A DNA stretch of 64,000 nucleotides from Epiperipatus broadwayi (taxonomy: Eukaryota > Onychophora > Udeonychophora > Euonychophora > Peripatidae), in assembly GCA_028023455.1 (NCBI GenBank), contig JAQFVV010013075.1, forward strand, positions 215,255 to 279,254. The letters are read 5' to 3'. The notes beneath the pieces were generated by a model. It had not been told where the DNA came from. It worked only from the letters and a program-made list of their open reading frames with translations, and made no database searches. Positions 22,567 to 36,499 of this stretch are shown piece after piece. Numbering within the stretch: the first letter of the stretch is position 1; every line of letters starts with the position of its first letter. Made by a program: the position numbers and the translations under genes.

Positions 22567-25500
22567 TGCATGAAAGAAAATATAAAACAAAAATCATCAC
22601 ATTTTTATATAAAAAGGAAGCTGTAGGGTATCCAAGTTTAAACCCTACAAGATCCAGTTCTAAAAGCTTAAGATAGAAAGAGAGTAGGGCAATAGTTATA
22701 TTCTTCATTTGTTTGTGTGTTTATAAAAAAACTCAAAAAGAGTAGCATACACAGTTAATTATTCAGTTTTTAATTTTTTTTTGTTAAAAAATAAAGTTAT
22801 AATGCATATGTATAGGCAGTGTGTGTTATAAAAGCTATTTAGTTAGTCACTTTTAAATTACACATATTAACTTTCTTTAAAACTAACCTACACTTGCTAA
22901 ATTTTACTATCTTATTCTATATTTCTATTTTTGCTTTTCTATAATTGTAATTTGGATTTAAACGCTAAGGATTTAATTTTAAATATTAGGGTTATAATTA
23001 CTAAGCTAGTAATTAGATTGTTTTAATGTCAGTTTATAAATAATTTGAATGAGTGTGTGTGTACATTGCGTATATAAACTACATTTTATTTATTAAATAT
23101 TGAAAGAAAAAGAAGAAAATCTGTTAAATTATTATTTTTTTTTATTCAACAATTTTGTATTATAAGGGTTGTTTTTCTGTTAAAACTTAGAGACGATGTG
23201 AGAAGTCTAATTTTAAAAGTGTCTCATCCTTAGATCAAAAGAAAGAAGCTCAAATTTGAGATGTTACATAGGTGTAAAAAAAGGATTAAGACTATTTTTT
23301 CCTTCAAAACAAGTTTGTCTAAAAATCAGGATAGTGAGATTTTTAGTACTTTCCTGCTTAAAAAAAAAACAATTTTGTTGAGAATAAGTTATAAATATAA
23401 TTAAAAGAGGTGGTCAAAAAAAATTGGATATAAAATCAGTCTGGAAAATCAGTCAATATTATAGAGACTTTTAAAAATATTGAAGAGGAAAGACAAGCGT
23501 TTCAACTCTACAAAAATTCCCAATTTCAAGTCATTTTTTTTATATACTGAATTTTTGGAGGTTAAAGATATAAGGATGTTGGGCTAGAAAAAATAGATAT
23601 ATCTCATCGTGGGGCTATATCCAGGCCACCTTGGAACCAGCATATCATATACAAAAGAAAAGATGTCTTGTCTGAAAAATAATATTCTACACCTTTCAAC
23701 TGACCGAGAGAAATAAGATGTTTTTAAATAGAAAGAAGAAAACATTCACCTGCATTTGGAGGCGATCAGGAAAAAGAGTAATCTACTGATAAATATTAAA
23801 TCATCAAGTTCAATTAATTGTTCCAGTAACTGAGTTTAAACCCAAGAAAAATTATAAATGTGAAAACAACTGCTGTACTTCATCCACTAAAAAAATCATG
23901 CTTGACAGGAAGAGAAAAAGAGTTAATATAATGATTTCCAAATTGTCCACTAAAGCAAATAATCTCAATGGCATCATCATCATCAAATAATTATACACCT
24001 CAAGAGATTGTTCCAAAGAAAAGCAGAAATGGTAATTGCAAAAGTATAGACATTAAACAAGATAAATTTGACTCATTGGAAGTTGTTACAAAGAATAGAA
24101 CTGGTAATATAATTTTTTCTTTATATATTCTCATTACAATATCAGAGACTTAATAAAATTTTAGCAACAGTGGTATATTTTTGTTTAAAGAACTTTTAAA
24201 ACAACCAAGATCAATTGAAACTCAGAATTTCTTAATAATGATAAACATAAGCTTCATTAATGATTTTATATGTACTAAAATTATGATCATCTATTAACTT
24301 AAAGTTATGAAATGTTATTAATATGTAACATATTTTTTTGTTGTTGTTATTGTTATTTTGTTCTAAATAATATTTTTGTTATTATGGGAATAAAACATGC
24401 ACATACATAATAATATAATACTTGTTGATATATATAACTGTGTGTGAATGTAAAACAATAGGCCATATTAAGAATATTAGAGTATTGTGCTTTAAGTTAA
24501 AGTATAGCATTTCAGAGGGTAGAAGGGAGGGGGAGAAAAATAATTTAAAACTTGTTCTGGAAATCTTGCTCTTTCACTTCTACTAACATTTATTTTTTAT
24601 CATTCTACTTTACATGTTAGATTTATAAAAGTATGTGTGCCAATGAGTGAATATTTTTTTTGTTTATGAAATATTTTCTTGTGAAGTGAGAATCTTAGCA
24701 AATTTGACATCTAATTTAATATAAAATTATACCAGTTGCGGGAAAGGGGGAAGAATTTAAAATTAATGTTATGATTTTAAAACAGTTGATTATGATTATT
24801 GTTGTTATTGTTAATATAAATTTTCATGTAGATATAGAAATTTTTATGTATATGTTAGAAATGCAGTAATAAATATTAGTTTATTTTATTAAACGAGGTG
24901 TATATATTTCATTAAGAGTAGTCTTTATTAAGTGTGATCATTCATCATCAAGGTGAATATTAGCTATTTAAGTTCCAATTAGATATACTAAAATTAAGCA
25001 ATAATTATGAATTTCTTTATAAAAATTAGGTTTATGATTAGGCTTAGTCCTAAAGCTGTGGTTAACTATTATCGTTATCATTATCATCGTCATCATCACA
25101 TTGTAATTAATGGGATAGATAAATGTTTAAAGGCCATAGATAAATAAGTAATTTCATGGTATTTGATTGACATTTGTGAATAATTGCAATAACCACTATC
25201 CCATCATCTATTTCATGCAAGGATGAGTGAATTGCCATCCAATAAATTAATCATATAATCTGAACTAGTAAAACTTATAAAAAAAAGTATTGAAATGCAT
25301 TTATGATGTTAAGATCTAAGAAATGATTTCTGTCTAATGAATTTTATATACTCCACTTTAGTTTAAAGATGTTTTATGTTTACTTAAATTTATTGCATAC
25401 AGTGATATGGGTCTAAAAGCAAAATCTTCCATTTTTATTAGAAATAAAGTACCAAAAAGGGATTCAAACCCGGTACATGTGAAAAAGTTATAAATATAAC

Positions 25501-25957
25501 TTTGTCTAGGTCCAGCTAACCTAGTGGCGCCCTGATAACCAAGAGATGAAAGGGAATGAAATCTACTGTCTGTATACCTGAGAAGTTATTTTATTGAGTT
25601 ACCAATATACTCACTCACTTGATTTCCATATAGCTGAGTTATAATAGTTTGTTCTGAATAATAATTGCTTATAGTTTGATCTACTTGTTTATTGATGATA
25701 CAATACTTGCCTAACCAGGATTTGAAATAGACCAGACACCTTAAATGACTAGTCTCCAGGCATTATTGTCTCTAACTACTGATATTATGATATCTTTAGA
25801 AATCTAATTATAGAAATATGTTTCATTTAATCCAATGATATTTTAAATATTATGATCTTATGTATTATAGACTACTCAGGTATGGGAATATTTATATTTG
25901 AATCTTAATTCTTTTGATAGAGTTTTACTTAATTTAAGTTACTATATATATATATTG
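22567..25957. other. AT-rich body of an unidentified element
   Basis: No RT, transposase or RNA gene is recognised. An open frame at 23968-24153 (+) starts MASSSSNNYTPQ after an in-frame stop and has a lysine-rich, low-complexity composition. It may be a chance frame or part of an unknown protein, and I do not call it a gene. A (TA)n tract closes the stretch at 25945-25957. Confidence 0.45.
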
Positions 25958-26447
25958 TAACCGTTCGATTGTTTTCCCAACTACATAATATCACCAAAAC
26001 ATAAGTGCGCTAAGAATTGTAACCTCGATCACCGATCAATTCCCACTGCACATTGTCAGCTATTAAGAGCTGTAACCAAAAGCATATCATGCTATCTATA
26101 TTATGCACCAAAGACCACAACCAACATCTGGAGCAACTTACCACAGACCAAACCAATGATATAACATAAACTTTTTATGATTTAATTTGATTGCAGCCAG
26201 GGTGTACCACGAAGACCTATCATAGTAGTATGATAAAATACATTAAACAAATTATAAGTATGTAATGTTATTATCTTTCAAACCTTAATTTGCGATTTTC
26301 GTTGTATGAGACCCGATGGCCGACCATGTACAAGATGGCATAATTTGTAGAACTACATAAGATTATGAAATTTTAAACCATCTATATGATTTTTTAATAC
26401 AAATGCTAGTCCAGGTAAAGCTTTGCAATAAATAAACATAAATACTT

Positions 26448-26518
26448 GGGTTTTTTTTTTATAGTTTACTATATCATTGAGAGGGTTTTTTTTTTTATAG
26501 TTTACTATATCATTGAGA
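26448..26518. repeat. 35-bp tandem duplication
   Basis: GGG, a T run and ATAGTTTACTATATCATTGAGA occur twice in direct succession with only a T-run length difference, so the duplication is recent compared with the surrounding element. Confidence 0.9.
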
Positions 26519-27374
26519 CTTTTATTATACTGACAAATGACAATTTAAAAACGTTAAGTAAATATATTCAATCATGTCATTATCTGGTAAATCTGTTTAC
26601 AGGTTTAATAATCAATTTATATTGTATACTAGAATCAACTACGCAAAGCTAAAATGATGGAAAAGGTAAATGGGATTTTATTGTACCTTACACATCATAA
26701 ACTACCAAAGACAAAAAGCATCCAAATGTTTTCTCAAAATATCACTAAACTCTTATATCATGTTGACGATAGTATGTACTTCAATGTATGCTCTATCCAA
26801 GGTTTATGATTTCTGATTTTACGAATGACAAATAGCAACGGCACAGTAAGTTTAATTATAAATCAACGTTTATTTACAAATTTATGAATAATAAGTAATT
26901 AATTCTAATGTTATAATTAAAGACATAAATAAACAAATAAAATAAATAAATTATAATTCCATCGACTTTCTTCAATAACATATCATAGGTACAGTTTTAA
27001 AAACCTAATCATACCTTATATTTCAATTTGATATAATGAATGTATTGAGAAAATTATACTAAATTCAACATCAACTCATGAAACATCTAATGTCATTTCC
27101 AGATTCAATAAATCTATACCGTAAACTTATAATAATATAATAAATAATATTATATCTGTAGGATTTAGCTATAATGCAATCATTAAATAAAGTGAAAATT
27201 TAAACTTACATTCAGGTAAATAATAATCAACCAACAGTTAATTATTATGAGGTAACTTGAATAGAATGTCCTGCTACAATTTAATGATCTAACTTATAAA
27301 TTATACTTACAAATGGAAGAAGATGATTTAGCAGAATAACTAAAATACTTTGCCCAACTTATATCTATGAAGTA

Positions 27375-27570
27375 AAACCATATTCCTGTGGATGCATTCA
27401 TCTACACATAGGAATTAAATAACACTAAACGCTTTGTGGATATATACACCATCATAAAGTAATAAGTATAATTACACAATTCCATGGATTAACTACCAGC
27501 ACAGGAATGAGTGTAAAATACAAAAAAAAATGGCAATTAAATAATCTGCAGATTAACCACCGGCACAGAT
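27375..27570. repeat. Cluster of hairpin-forming repeats
   Basis: ATTCCTGTGGATG can pair with CATCTACACATAGGAAT around a CATT loop (about 27382-27416). Further units with GGATTAACTACCAGCACAGG and AGATTAACCACCGGCACAGA (about 27485 and 27550) are related direct repeats. Together they form a structured block inside the 3.5-kb element. Confidence 0.55.
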
Positions 27571-28007
27571 TAATGCCTTTTAACATTATAAAACAACATT
27601 ACTACTTACTTCACATTAAAGTGCAAAATCATCCTCCTCAGTTATTCTGACCATTCAGAAAACACTAACATTTTAGAAAATGTGGGTTCTTGCATAATAA
27701 AATGTTACACTAATCAGGACAACTAATGTACTAACTTATCTTGCTTAAAATAAAACATATGTAATATAATATAAGTAATATTAGTATAGGAAGAGGAATC
27801 TGGAAAGACTCACAAAATACCTCATGAAAAATTGATACATCTCATAAATTCATTTAGTACTTTTCAAGCTTTTTCGCAAGTGCTATTCTCTTGAATAAGT
27901 ATTCTATTCAACCCCTATTAATTTAAACTTAATAAAATATAACTTATGAACTTCACATGCAAGTTCATCTAACGATAAAATTAAAGTAATGCATTATTCA
28001 TCAAATA

Positions 28008-28125
28008 CATAAAATCTAACAGGTGTGTGTATGATATAAATTAAATGTATAGCATATTATAGTTCAATACATGAATTCTAGCAGGTGTGTGTATCACAAA
28101 TTAAATTGTATAGCATTTTATAACT
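28008..28125. repeat. Tandem duplication of about 65 bp
   Basis: Two copies share CAGGTGTGTGTAT, AAATTAAAT and GTATAGCAT words in the same order. Divergence is modest. Confidence 0.7.
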
Positions 28126-29504
28126 ACAAATATGATCCGTGAAATCCATGTATGATGTGTCGAACAATAAATATATGAAGTAATAGCTACAATTATAGTT
28201 GAATTCCATACATGTAATTTTATCCATTTGTATTAGTTATTATAAGCACTATTAGATTAACGATTTTACGTGGCTCCATAAACATGAAACAATTCCAAAA
28301 CATGACACGCAGAGTTTAAATGAAAATGTTTTTTCATAAGTTATTAATTTCTACATTTCTCTATTAAAACTGTTCCAAGTTTATCACATCCATGCTAATA
28401 TTTATTTATCCATGCTTAAATCTAGGAATACTAATTATAGCAATTAATTTAATCATTCCAAACTGACGATAAAATTAGAAAATAGCTTTGATTAATTATT
28501 TGAAGACTGTTTTTATTATCCAAATGGTAAACAAATTAACTAGAAAATATATTACTGGCATTGCAAAGTTAAATATCAATCAATACTTTATTTTTTATTA
28601 AAATTATAAATGGAAATATTAAACTATGTTAATAACTTTAACATTTTACTTTAATTTAAACTTCTTTTTTAAAAAGCAAATTTTCATATTTATAAAACTT
28701 CTGTAATTAAAATACTTATTTAATTTTTCCAAATTGTAGAATAATAAATATTTTAAAACATACCAGAATCTTGCAATTAATTCTGCTTTTAAACTGGAAA
28801 GCTCAGACATATTTCAAATGTAATATTGGAAAATTATTACTGGTGATTTGATCCACCTGGCTAGCCGACTTGAACAGACTTTTAAATTTAGCAATTCATC
28901 TTATTATTAAATACCACTATGTTATTTTTACGTTTATAAAAAACTTTGTGGTAATCCGTTTACTTGTTAACTATTTTAAAATAAGCTTATCATATTTACA
29001 CCATTTGCCTTTTACCATTTTCTTTTCTTTTTCCCCCCAAAAGCAACACTATCAGACGATCTTTTTTTAATTTGCGCTCCTTTCTTTTTTACATTGAAAC
29101 GCATAAGTAATTACTGTATTTATTTTTAATAATTAAATTTAGTTGAACAAATAGTTTTTTTTTTAATTCAATGGAAATAATTTTTAAGACCATTTTAAAC
29201 AAATAAAAATTATTATTATTTTTAATAATATTTTACCAAATTTAATGTGTTGTCAAAAGTTTTAAAAAGATAAACATTTTGATATGAATTAGTATATGGA
29301 AAGAAGCAATTTAAATTTATTAAAATAATATAGACAACAAGTAAGGCAAAATATTACCCATTCTCTCTAATAAATTATTTTGAATATGAGAGAGTAATCT
29401 GTTCAAAGTGCAAATCAAGCCAATCAAATCACCAAAAGAAGACAGAGAAATTTTTATACCAGTTACATCAATTATTATATTTTATACTAAAATATATGGT
29501 TACA

Positions 29505-30645
29505 ATATATATATATATACTATTATTCCTTGCCTTGTGATATACTCGTGAGTTTCTTGGTGGATTTACTTTACTTTTTTATTAATTGGAATTCCATCCA
29601 AATTTTTCTGTTTTCTATTTTCATGCAGCAATATGGATTTGCTTGTCTTTGTTTTAACTCTGTCATTACACCATAAAATATGTGAAGATATTAAAAGGTG
29701 TTTGATTGTAACTCTTTCCTTCTGATTATTTCTCTAGATAAATAAATAAGCCACTTACATATTTTAGTAATGGCTTGTTTCCATTATCTGCCCTACCTCC
29801 CATTGTACATTACTCTTACATTGTTTAATTGACCACACCTTTTTTAATAAAATAGTTTTCTAACTTAATTTAAAATATGGTGTGATTCAGAGAATAACTT
29901 TTACCTTTTAACATGTATAAATTGTACACACACATGCACAGAAATGTGTGTGGATATGCAGAAATATATTACATAAACTGGGAAATAATTCTACTTTGAA
30001 CAATTTTTAGCAAAAAAAAAAAAACATTTTATTATACTTATAAGCATACACAATTATATGTTTCAACTCTCCTTTAGTCTTCCTCAAAACTATTATATAA
30101 TGAACAAAATAAAATACATAACTATATAAATATAACCATAAAAATGTAAACAGTAAAATTAATAACATAATAAAAAAACAAAAAAAAAGAAAAAAAAAAC
30201 AACAACATGAAATATAACAAAATATAATAAAAGTCAAATAAATATAATCAAACCCAAATAAAATAATCTCATTTCTATTATTTTTAATAATCTCTTAATT
30301 TCTTCTATTCCTTATAAACTTAAACTTTAGTTTTATTAGCTCCTCCTTAATAAAATACTTTATAATTTTATTTTCATATGAATCTCAGTTCAACTTTAAT
30401 TTTTTTTTTATTTATAATCCTATAATATTTATTTTCTTATTCATTATTTTGTTATTAATATTTTATATTTATCTTTTTTTAATATCTAAAAATTATATAT
30501 ATTGTAATCTTTTAACTTATCCACTTTACTTTTATTTTTTAAAAGTAAAGAAAAATGTTTTTAAATTACTTAATATTCTAGCTCTCTTTATTACAAATTA
30601 TTTAAACTAACTATATTTATAATCACTACACTTCATTATATATAT
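29505..30645. other. AT-rich DNA with T- and A-runs
   Basis: Nothing coding is recognised. A minus-strand open frame at 30237-30007 is a translation of A/T runs, rich in Phe, Leu and Ile, and is not a gene. Confidence 0.55.
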
Positions 30646-30654
30646 TGTAGCCTA

Positions 30655-31010
30655 AGAAAAAGTGACAATGAGAAACAAGAGCAAAATAAAGAATATGAAA
30701 GAAGAGAAAAAATATAAAAAAGAATATGGAATGGGAAACAAGAGAAAAATAAAGAATATGAAAGAAGAAAAAAAATATAAAAAAGAATATGGAAGGGTGT
30801 CAATGTCAGAAAAAAGAGGGAGAGAAATGTAAAATGAAAGAGAGTGTGAAATGAAAAATGTAAAACAAGAGAGGGTGTGAAATGAGAATGGAGAAGAAAA
30901 AAGAGAGAGAGAGAAATAAGGCATAGAAGAGGAGAGGAAGAGAGAGAGGGGAGAGAGACAGAGGGAAAGCAGGGAAATCAAGAAGAAGGAGAGAGATAAA
31001 AATAAATCAA
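30655..31010 (+). repeat. 350-bp polypurine tract with a 62-bp tandem duplication
   Basis: The plus strand is almost entirely A and G. A unit containing AAAGAATATGAAAGAAG and AAAAAAGAATATGGAA is present twice (about 30670-30733 and 30734-30797), followed by GAGAGAGA-rich sequence. The 120-residue minus-strand frame is an artefact of this composition. Such strand bias allows triplex DNA; that effect is inferred. Confidence 0.85.
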
Positions 31011-34000
31011 TCAAATATCAGAGAGACTCTTCAGCTAGACACAGTGGGATGCCAATAAAATTTACAAGGATGATAGTACACTGGGATTTATAACAAGATG
31101 TAGGAAAAGGCAAACATTACTGTCAAATAAACAGGGCATAATAATTTTAAATAAATTATTAAGAAAAAATACTACTTTTCAAATATTTATAAGACTTAAC
31201 CTTCGATCAAATCACATTTCCTGAGTACAACAAGTTTGTGAGAGAAAAATATCCTACTATGGTTTCTTGTCTCATATTTCTGGAATAAACCCTATCCTTG
31301 TAATTGCTTCTGATATCATAATTTGCAATAAATTAAATGAAGTAAATACCACAAGATGTACTCTTCATCTAGCACACGAAATAAATAAGAAATTATAATT
31401 CTATACTAATAATACTGAATGTTGAGATATAAAAAATTATGTAAATTACTGAGCAAAACAACAAGGGTAAATGATCTCAGGATTCCTGCTGTAACTCATG
31501 TGAAATGAACTAATATAAAGTTGTCTATTAAGCAAATGAATAGGTAAATCCATAAGTGAATAATATCCTGGCTGACTATATGAAGAAAACACTTAACTTG
31601 AAGTGACTGCATCCTACTGCAAGATAACAATATTCATCACATTATATAAAAGGGTAATTACTTAAATATTTAAGTACACAATTAAAATATTCAAAATTTA
31701 GATTAATTATAGATTTTGACCCAGGACATCACTTGAGCTGGTAGAAAGACAAAAGTGGTATTTATGTTATTCCATCTTCCCACAGACAACCTTCATAAAC
31801 AATTAAATGTAAACTAGACCTTGACATTGAAATAATACGATAGTATGCAGTCTAAAATAGCATGGATAATCTTCTGAAATGTCAAATCATTTTCACTTTA
31901 TAAAAGATAATTTTTTATCTTATAAGATAACATAGTTGAAAATACTTTTTAAATAAACTATTACTTAGTTATATGGAAATGTGGAATTATCTGTTGCAGT
32001 GATTTGTTCCACAAATCACTATTATATGCATGATTTTATCTTATTTCTGTACATATAAGTATTGTATATGACATTAAATACATGAAATAATTAACATTGT
32101 GAACCCATGACAATAACATACAAAAAATATAAGCAGAAACTAAATTTATTTTAAATAAATACTCAATAAGTTTATTTACAATATATTATCATAAAACAAA
32201 ATTTACACAAACTTGGAAACTTTGCCAAGATAGTGTCATTGACAAATATAGTCATTTGACTAACAGCACTTTAAATTTCTTTTGGGTCTTAGAAATAATG
32301 CTAAGGCTTCTTAAAAGTAAATAAATGATTTTACATAAATCATAACAGTTTAGTTAAATGGAAAATTAACATTAACTAATTTTTATACATCTCCAATATA
32401 AGCAATACCTTAAACTATTTTGGGCATTATAAATTTATATGCTTACATGGGATTAGTCATTAGCTCAATAACACATAATTTCTCTTGATTTATTTATTCT
32501 AAAATTAAATATTATCAAAATTGGTAACAATGATTAATGGACTGATCTGTTAATAGCTAACTTTAATAGCCAAATAAAGTTAAGCAGTAGCTGGTATAAC
32601 TCAAATAAATGTCAAACTACAAAAAATACTCTATTGTTTTGGCTTTTGACCTAATGAATACCTAAGTGAATGAATCAAATGAAATGTATGTCCATTCGTC
32701 AGAAGTCTCTTGCATACATAAAAATTTAAAGATTATTGTCCACATAACGTAAATTATTGAAATGTTAAAAATAAATGACTTACACATCCATCAGAAAAAA
32801 TTCCAGGTGAATACAGCAATTACATAGCATGTGTGGAATGCACTTATCAGCCATATGGTTACAAGTTAAACATTTAAAATTACTAACTGTTGATGGTTGG
32901 CTTATGACTGATTACAGTATCATAATAGCACACTACAGAGATCTTTAAGCACTAAAACAATTGAGTGCAACCTGAAGGACGTAAATTCTTCAAACTAACT
33001 TATCTTGTCATTACATATCTAAAACACAATACAACCTCACCTAATATGGTAGAAAACTAGTTTTAAATACATCTTGAGTGATAGGCCAACCCAGGATCCA
33101 CAGAGAAAACTAGCATAAATCAATAAATATATCAGAAGAATGGTGGCTTCCAAACACCTACTTCTGAGGCAAAAAAGAATGCCTGGGATTCTGTCACAAC
33201 ACATCAGGAAAACATGAAAACACACACCAAGAAATATAGGATAATCTCCAGGGATCTAGGTATGTTATAAAGATTAGATAATAATCACTGGAAATAAGCA
33301 CTATCACTTCATGGATCAGAATATAATAAAGATGGAGAACTTATCCTCTCCATCAAGCACAATAATAAATACAAACAATACTATAACTAACAATGACAAG
33401 ATACAAACATCACTACAACTAACTAAAATCATGTTCAAAATTTTAATCATACTAACAATAAGCGATGTCTGAACCATCAAATGGAATTTTTAAGTCACAA
33501 GACTATAAAAAAATTATTAATAAAGAAAATTAATAGCATATGAAACTTTTGGCACAAAGTTACAATACACACGTGTATGAAATATCAAATATCAAAATTA
33601 TTATAACAAGTGGACAAGAATAATAACATGAATAAGGTGTGGGGATAATAATTCTCAATGCATAAAAATATTAGCAGTTATAATTAATTTTACATTTATG
33701 CAAAAATAAAAAATAAAAAACTTCTGACAATTAATTACTTGGGCTGTTTAGCATATAACTGAGTAGACTATCATACATTTAAAATAATTATAGTGAGAGA
33801 CAAAATCTAACCTGACTCAAAATAAATAATGTATAATTTAGCTTATCAAACACATACCAAATATACAATAAAGATTACCCGTTAATGTGTACAGTATCTG
33901 TACATTATGATAAACCCATAAAATTTAAAATTACATGAATTACATACCTAGCAGACTTGTAATAATGAATAGTATTACATTAAATATAGCAAAATTTCAA

Positions 34001-35000
34001 AGAAATTATTGCATAAAATATTTTTTACTAATAAATAAAACCTTAGTTCATAAATGAGCTTTCTTCACATTGAGCCATCTATTAAGTACATATAATATTA
34101 ATTCTTACTGTGAAGCTTCTAGTCAAAACTATTATTCCATACATGCCAAAAGAATTTTCAAAGCATATACAATAATTTTTATGTAATATAGTTCTAAAAT
34201 ATAAGTACATCTAAATATAAGCAATAAGATAAATTGAAATAAATAATAATGTGTTGTAACAAGAAATGACAATGTTGTAATACAATAATTCTCTCAGCTG
34301 ATAGACAATTTCGGTATTCTGCAGGTTTATTTAACTAATACTGTAGCTTCATTTTAACATTTGTTTAAAGAACGCATTTTAAGCACTTTGGAACTAATTT
34401 GTGGAAAATAATGAGATGTTTCCATGTTATTAATTAATACATTTGCAAAATATAATTCATAAAGCGTTTGTCAATAGAAAATATTTCAGCATATAAAAAA
34501 ATATTTAGAAATATCTGTACTAACTCTGTATTATAGGTTGATAAATTAGTATTCTACATTTCTTTGAATAGCAACTAATTTTTCTTGCTTAAAAATTTGA
34601 ATTAGGGAGTTTCAGTATAGCAAAACATTTTAAAATCTTTTTTTTTTAGTATATGTTTTTTTTCATATATGAAGAATAATTTTAAAGCAAGTTAGTTATT
34701 TAAACATTTTTAAGAATTATTCTTTAAACAGTTCAACATTCAGTAACATTAATTATTAAACAGGCAAGTTAATATAACAAAGAAAACACCATATCATTAG
34801 TTGATGAACAGATGAATTGATATAATGCATTTTACTCTTTAAAATATAGAGCTTCTAGTTTTATGCATTTTGATTTTTTTTTTAAATTCATCCTATTTAC
34901 AAGATAGCTAAGCAAAACATGAACTGTAAAAATTTTCTGCATAATTCCAATAATACTCATAAATGAATACAACTGCTTTTTAAAAAAAAAACCCATTCTG
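31011..35000. other. 4 kb of AT-rich, apparently gene-free DNA
   Basis: Both strands are dense in stops. I see no RT, transposase, tRNA or splice-supported exon. It may be host intergenic or intronic sequence. Confidence 0.5.
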
Positions 35001-35016
35001 AAGTTAATCTAGATAT
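35001..35016. repeat. Left 16-bp target-site duplication of the SINE
   Basis: AAGTTAATCTAGATAT is repeated exactly at 35115-35130, so the sequence between them arrived by a target-primed insertion. Confidence 0.9.
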
Positions 35017-35114
35017 GTCTTGCATTGGTGGTCAAGAGGTCAGTGTGACTGCCTTGCAGGTGCTTGCCCGGATTGCAGGTTCGTGTCCCGGCCGATGCTA
35101 TGACACTTAAAAAA
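35017..35114 (+). mobile_element. Very short tRNA-derived SINE or tRNA retropseudogene
   Basis: It lies between exact 16-bp duplications. The tRNA-like part (35022-35099) has a 7-bp acceptor stem (GCATTGG with CCGATGC, one wobble), a 4-bp D stem (GTCA/TGAC), an A box TGGTCAAGAGG that fits the consensus and a B box GGTTCGTGTCC with one mismatch. Anticodon and T stems are degenerate, so it is not a working tRNA gene. After the tRNA part come about 7 bases and a short A run. An internal RNA polymerase III promoter is therefore present. At under 100 bases it is at the small end for SINEs. LINE machinery in trans is the usual partner. Confidence 0.8.
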
Positions 35115-35130
35115 AAGTTAATCTAGATAT
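35115..35130. repeat. Right 16-bp target-site duplication of the SINE
   Basis: Exact copy of 35001-35016. The absence of any mismatch points to a young insertion. Confidence 0.9.
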
Positions 35131-36499
35131 ATAATTTATTTTCTTTAATATGCCGATGTCCGTCAACCTCGCGAGTTTAATAAGGGTTTATTTTCTTTGG
35201 TTACTGGAGAAGAAGCAGGGGCTTCAATTAAATTTATTAATAAAGTTGTATTCATTAGTAACAGAAATCGCACTCTAGGTTGGTGTTATATTTAAATCTG
35301 TTATTCACGTTTTTTTTTATCTAAAATATTTTATTGTGGATGCATATTTTACTTTATTATTTGAATTTGTTTTTAAATTTTCATTTTAAAAGATCGTGAA
35401 CCTAAATATAATTATTTCACCTTTTTTTGTTGTTGCCTGGAGAGCTAATTCTATCAATTAATACGTATATGGGAATCGGAATTAAATATAAAATTTTGTT
35501 AGTTTAATGTTTTAGTTAAAGAGTTATTTTCTAGTATAATTTTCTGAATGATTCTTTATTTAAATATATCATTGTGCAAGAGTCAAACCATTTACAGGCT
35601 TTTGAATAAAATATATTAAGTTATTGTACATGTATAACGCTGCTGGCCAACCTTTCCTTTCACTTATTGTACTTCCACATATTTTCTTTATTGCTTTGTC
35701 ATTTGGGCACTTTGGAAATTCGAATCTCCCCACCTACTAGTTCTCCAAAATCGTTCATAATCAGGGTACACTCTACTCCCTGTGGAATGCGAGGTATATA
35801 GGGTTTGATTGTGCTCTGGCTATCAAACCAAACCTCTCCATCCGATACGTCCTGTTAAAATTGCAGACGTATCACCCCTCATTCAGTATCAAATGTCTTA
35901 AAATGAAGCATTCAAAGCACCATAAGATCCATATTTCTTTTATGACATGCTAGCATCGTTCTTGTTTTAGTTAATAGATTTATGATCTTTTGTTAGGTGT
36001 TGAAAATAATGACTCATTCATGAAATGCGCCAACATACTGTAACAGTCAAAACACATGTATCTCGTTAACATAGTGCAAAATTCGACCACCACACAGAAC
36101 AGCAGCACCATCGAGTAGCGAAGCCACCCGTGGTACCGAGTTCGAACATAGTTTATCGGTTCCACAATACAATCTACGGAATAACGCCTCTGATGCGACA
36201 TAAGTAAACACTTCTTTAGGCACGGTGGTCAGGGAGATGCACGAGATTCATGGTTTTGTTTCCGAGTTGGCCAACAATCAAACGAATATTAATTAACATA
36301 TATAATTGAGGAAATATATATAATGGGCATCGAATAAATGAAAACTTAACTACAGACGTATAGTTAAAATTATTTATTTACGTATTTAATAAAAAAACAT
36401 TATTAATGTTATTAATCATATTTTATATTCAGAGTTTCAATAGCTAATTGACAATTTTATTATATATAAAATACATTTATTTATAAGGAGCATTCATTT
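35131..36499. other. Less repetitive DNA leading to the CpG-rich island
   Basis: Base composition becomes more balanced from about 35640, with scattered CG dinucleotides at 35720-36220. A minus-strand open frame at 36201-35980 has no recognisable domain. This may be host regulatory or intronic sequence. Confidence 0.4.

Larger units (their letters stand above)
25958..29504 (+). mobile_element. 3.5-kb non-coding element with TGTAACC/GGTTACA ends
   Basis: The left end TGTAACC (25958) follows (TA)n and the right end GGTTACA (29504) precedes (TA)n, so the two 7-bp ends are exact inverted repeats in a TATATA context. No coding frame longer than a few dozen residues has domain content. Internal features are a 35-bp tandem duplication (26448-26518), hairpins near 27380-27570 and a duplicated 65-bp unit (28010-28125). 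A solo long LTR (TG...CA) or a non-autonomous TA-targeting element are both possible. Confidence 0.55.

Noticed and set aside
23968-24153. 61-residue frame starting MASSSSNNYTPQ as a host exon
   Set aside because: It has only a weak donor-like GTAATA after it and no acceptor or domain; it lies between transposon ends.
25440-25540. tRNA-like segment on the minus strand (GGTTTGAATCCC B-box-like word, GGCGCC)
   Set aside because: No acceptor stem or acceptable A box at the right distance; a similar weak case near 10640-10760 failed for the same reason.
30652-31014. 120-residue Ser/Leu/Phe-rich membrane-like protein on the minus strand
   Set aside because: It is the complement of a polypurine tract; the hydrophobicity follows from base composition.
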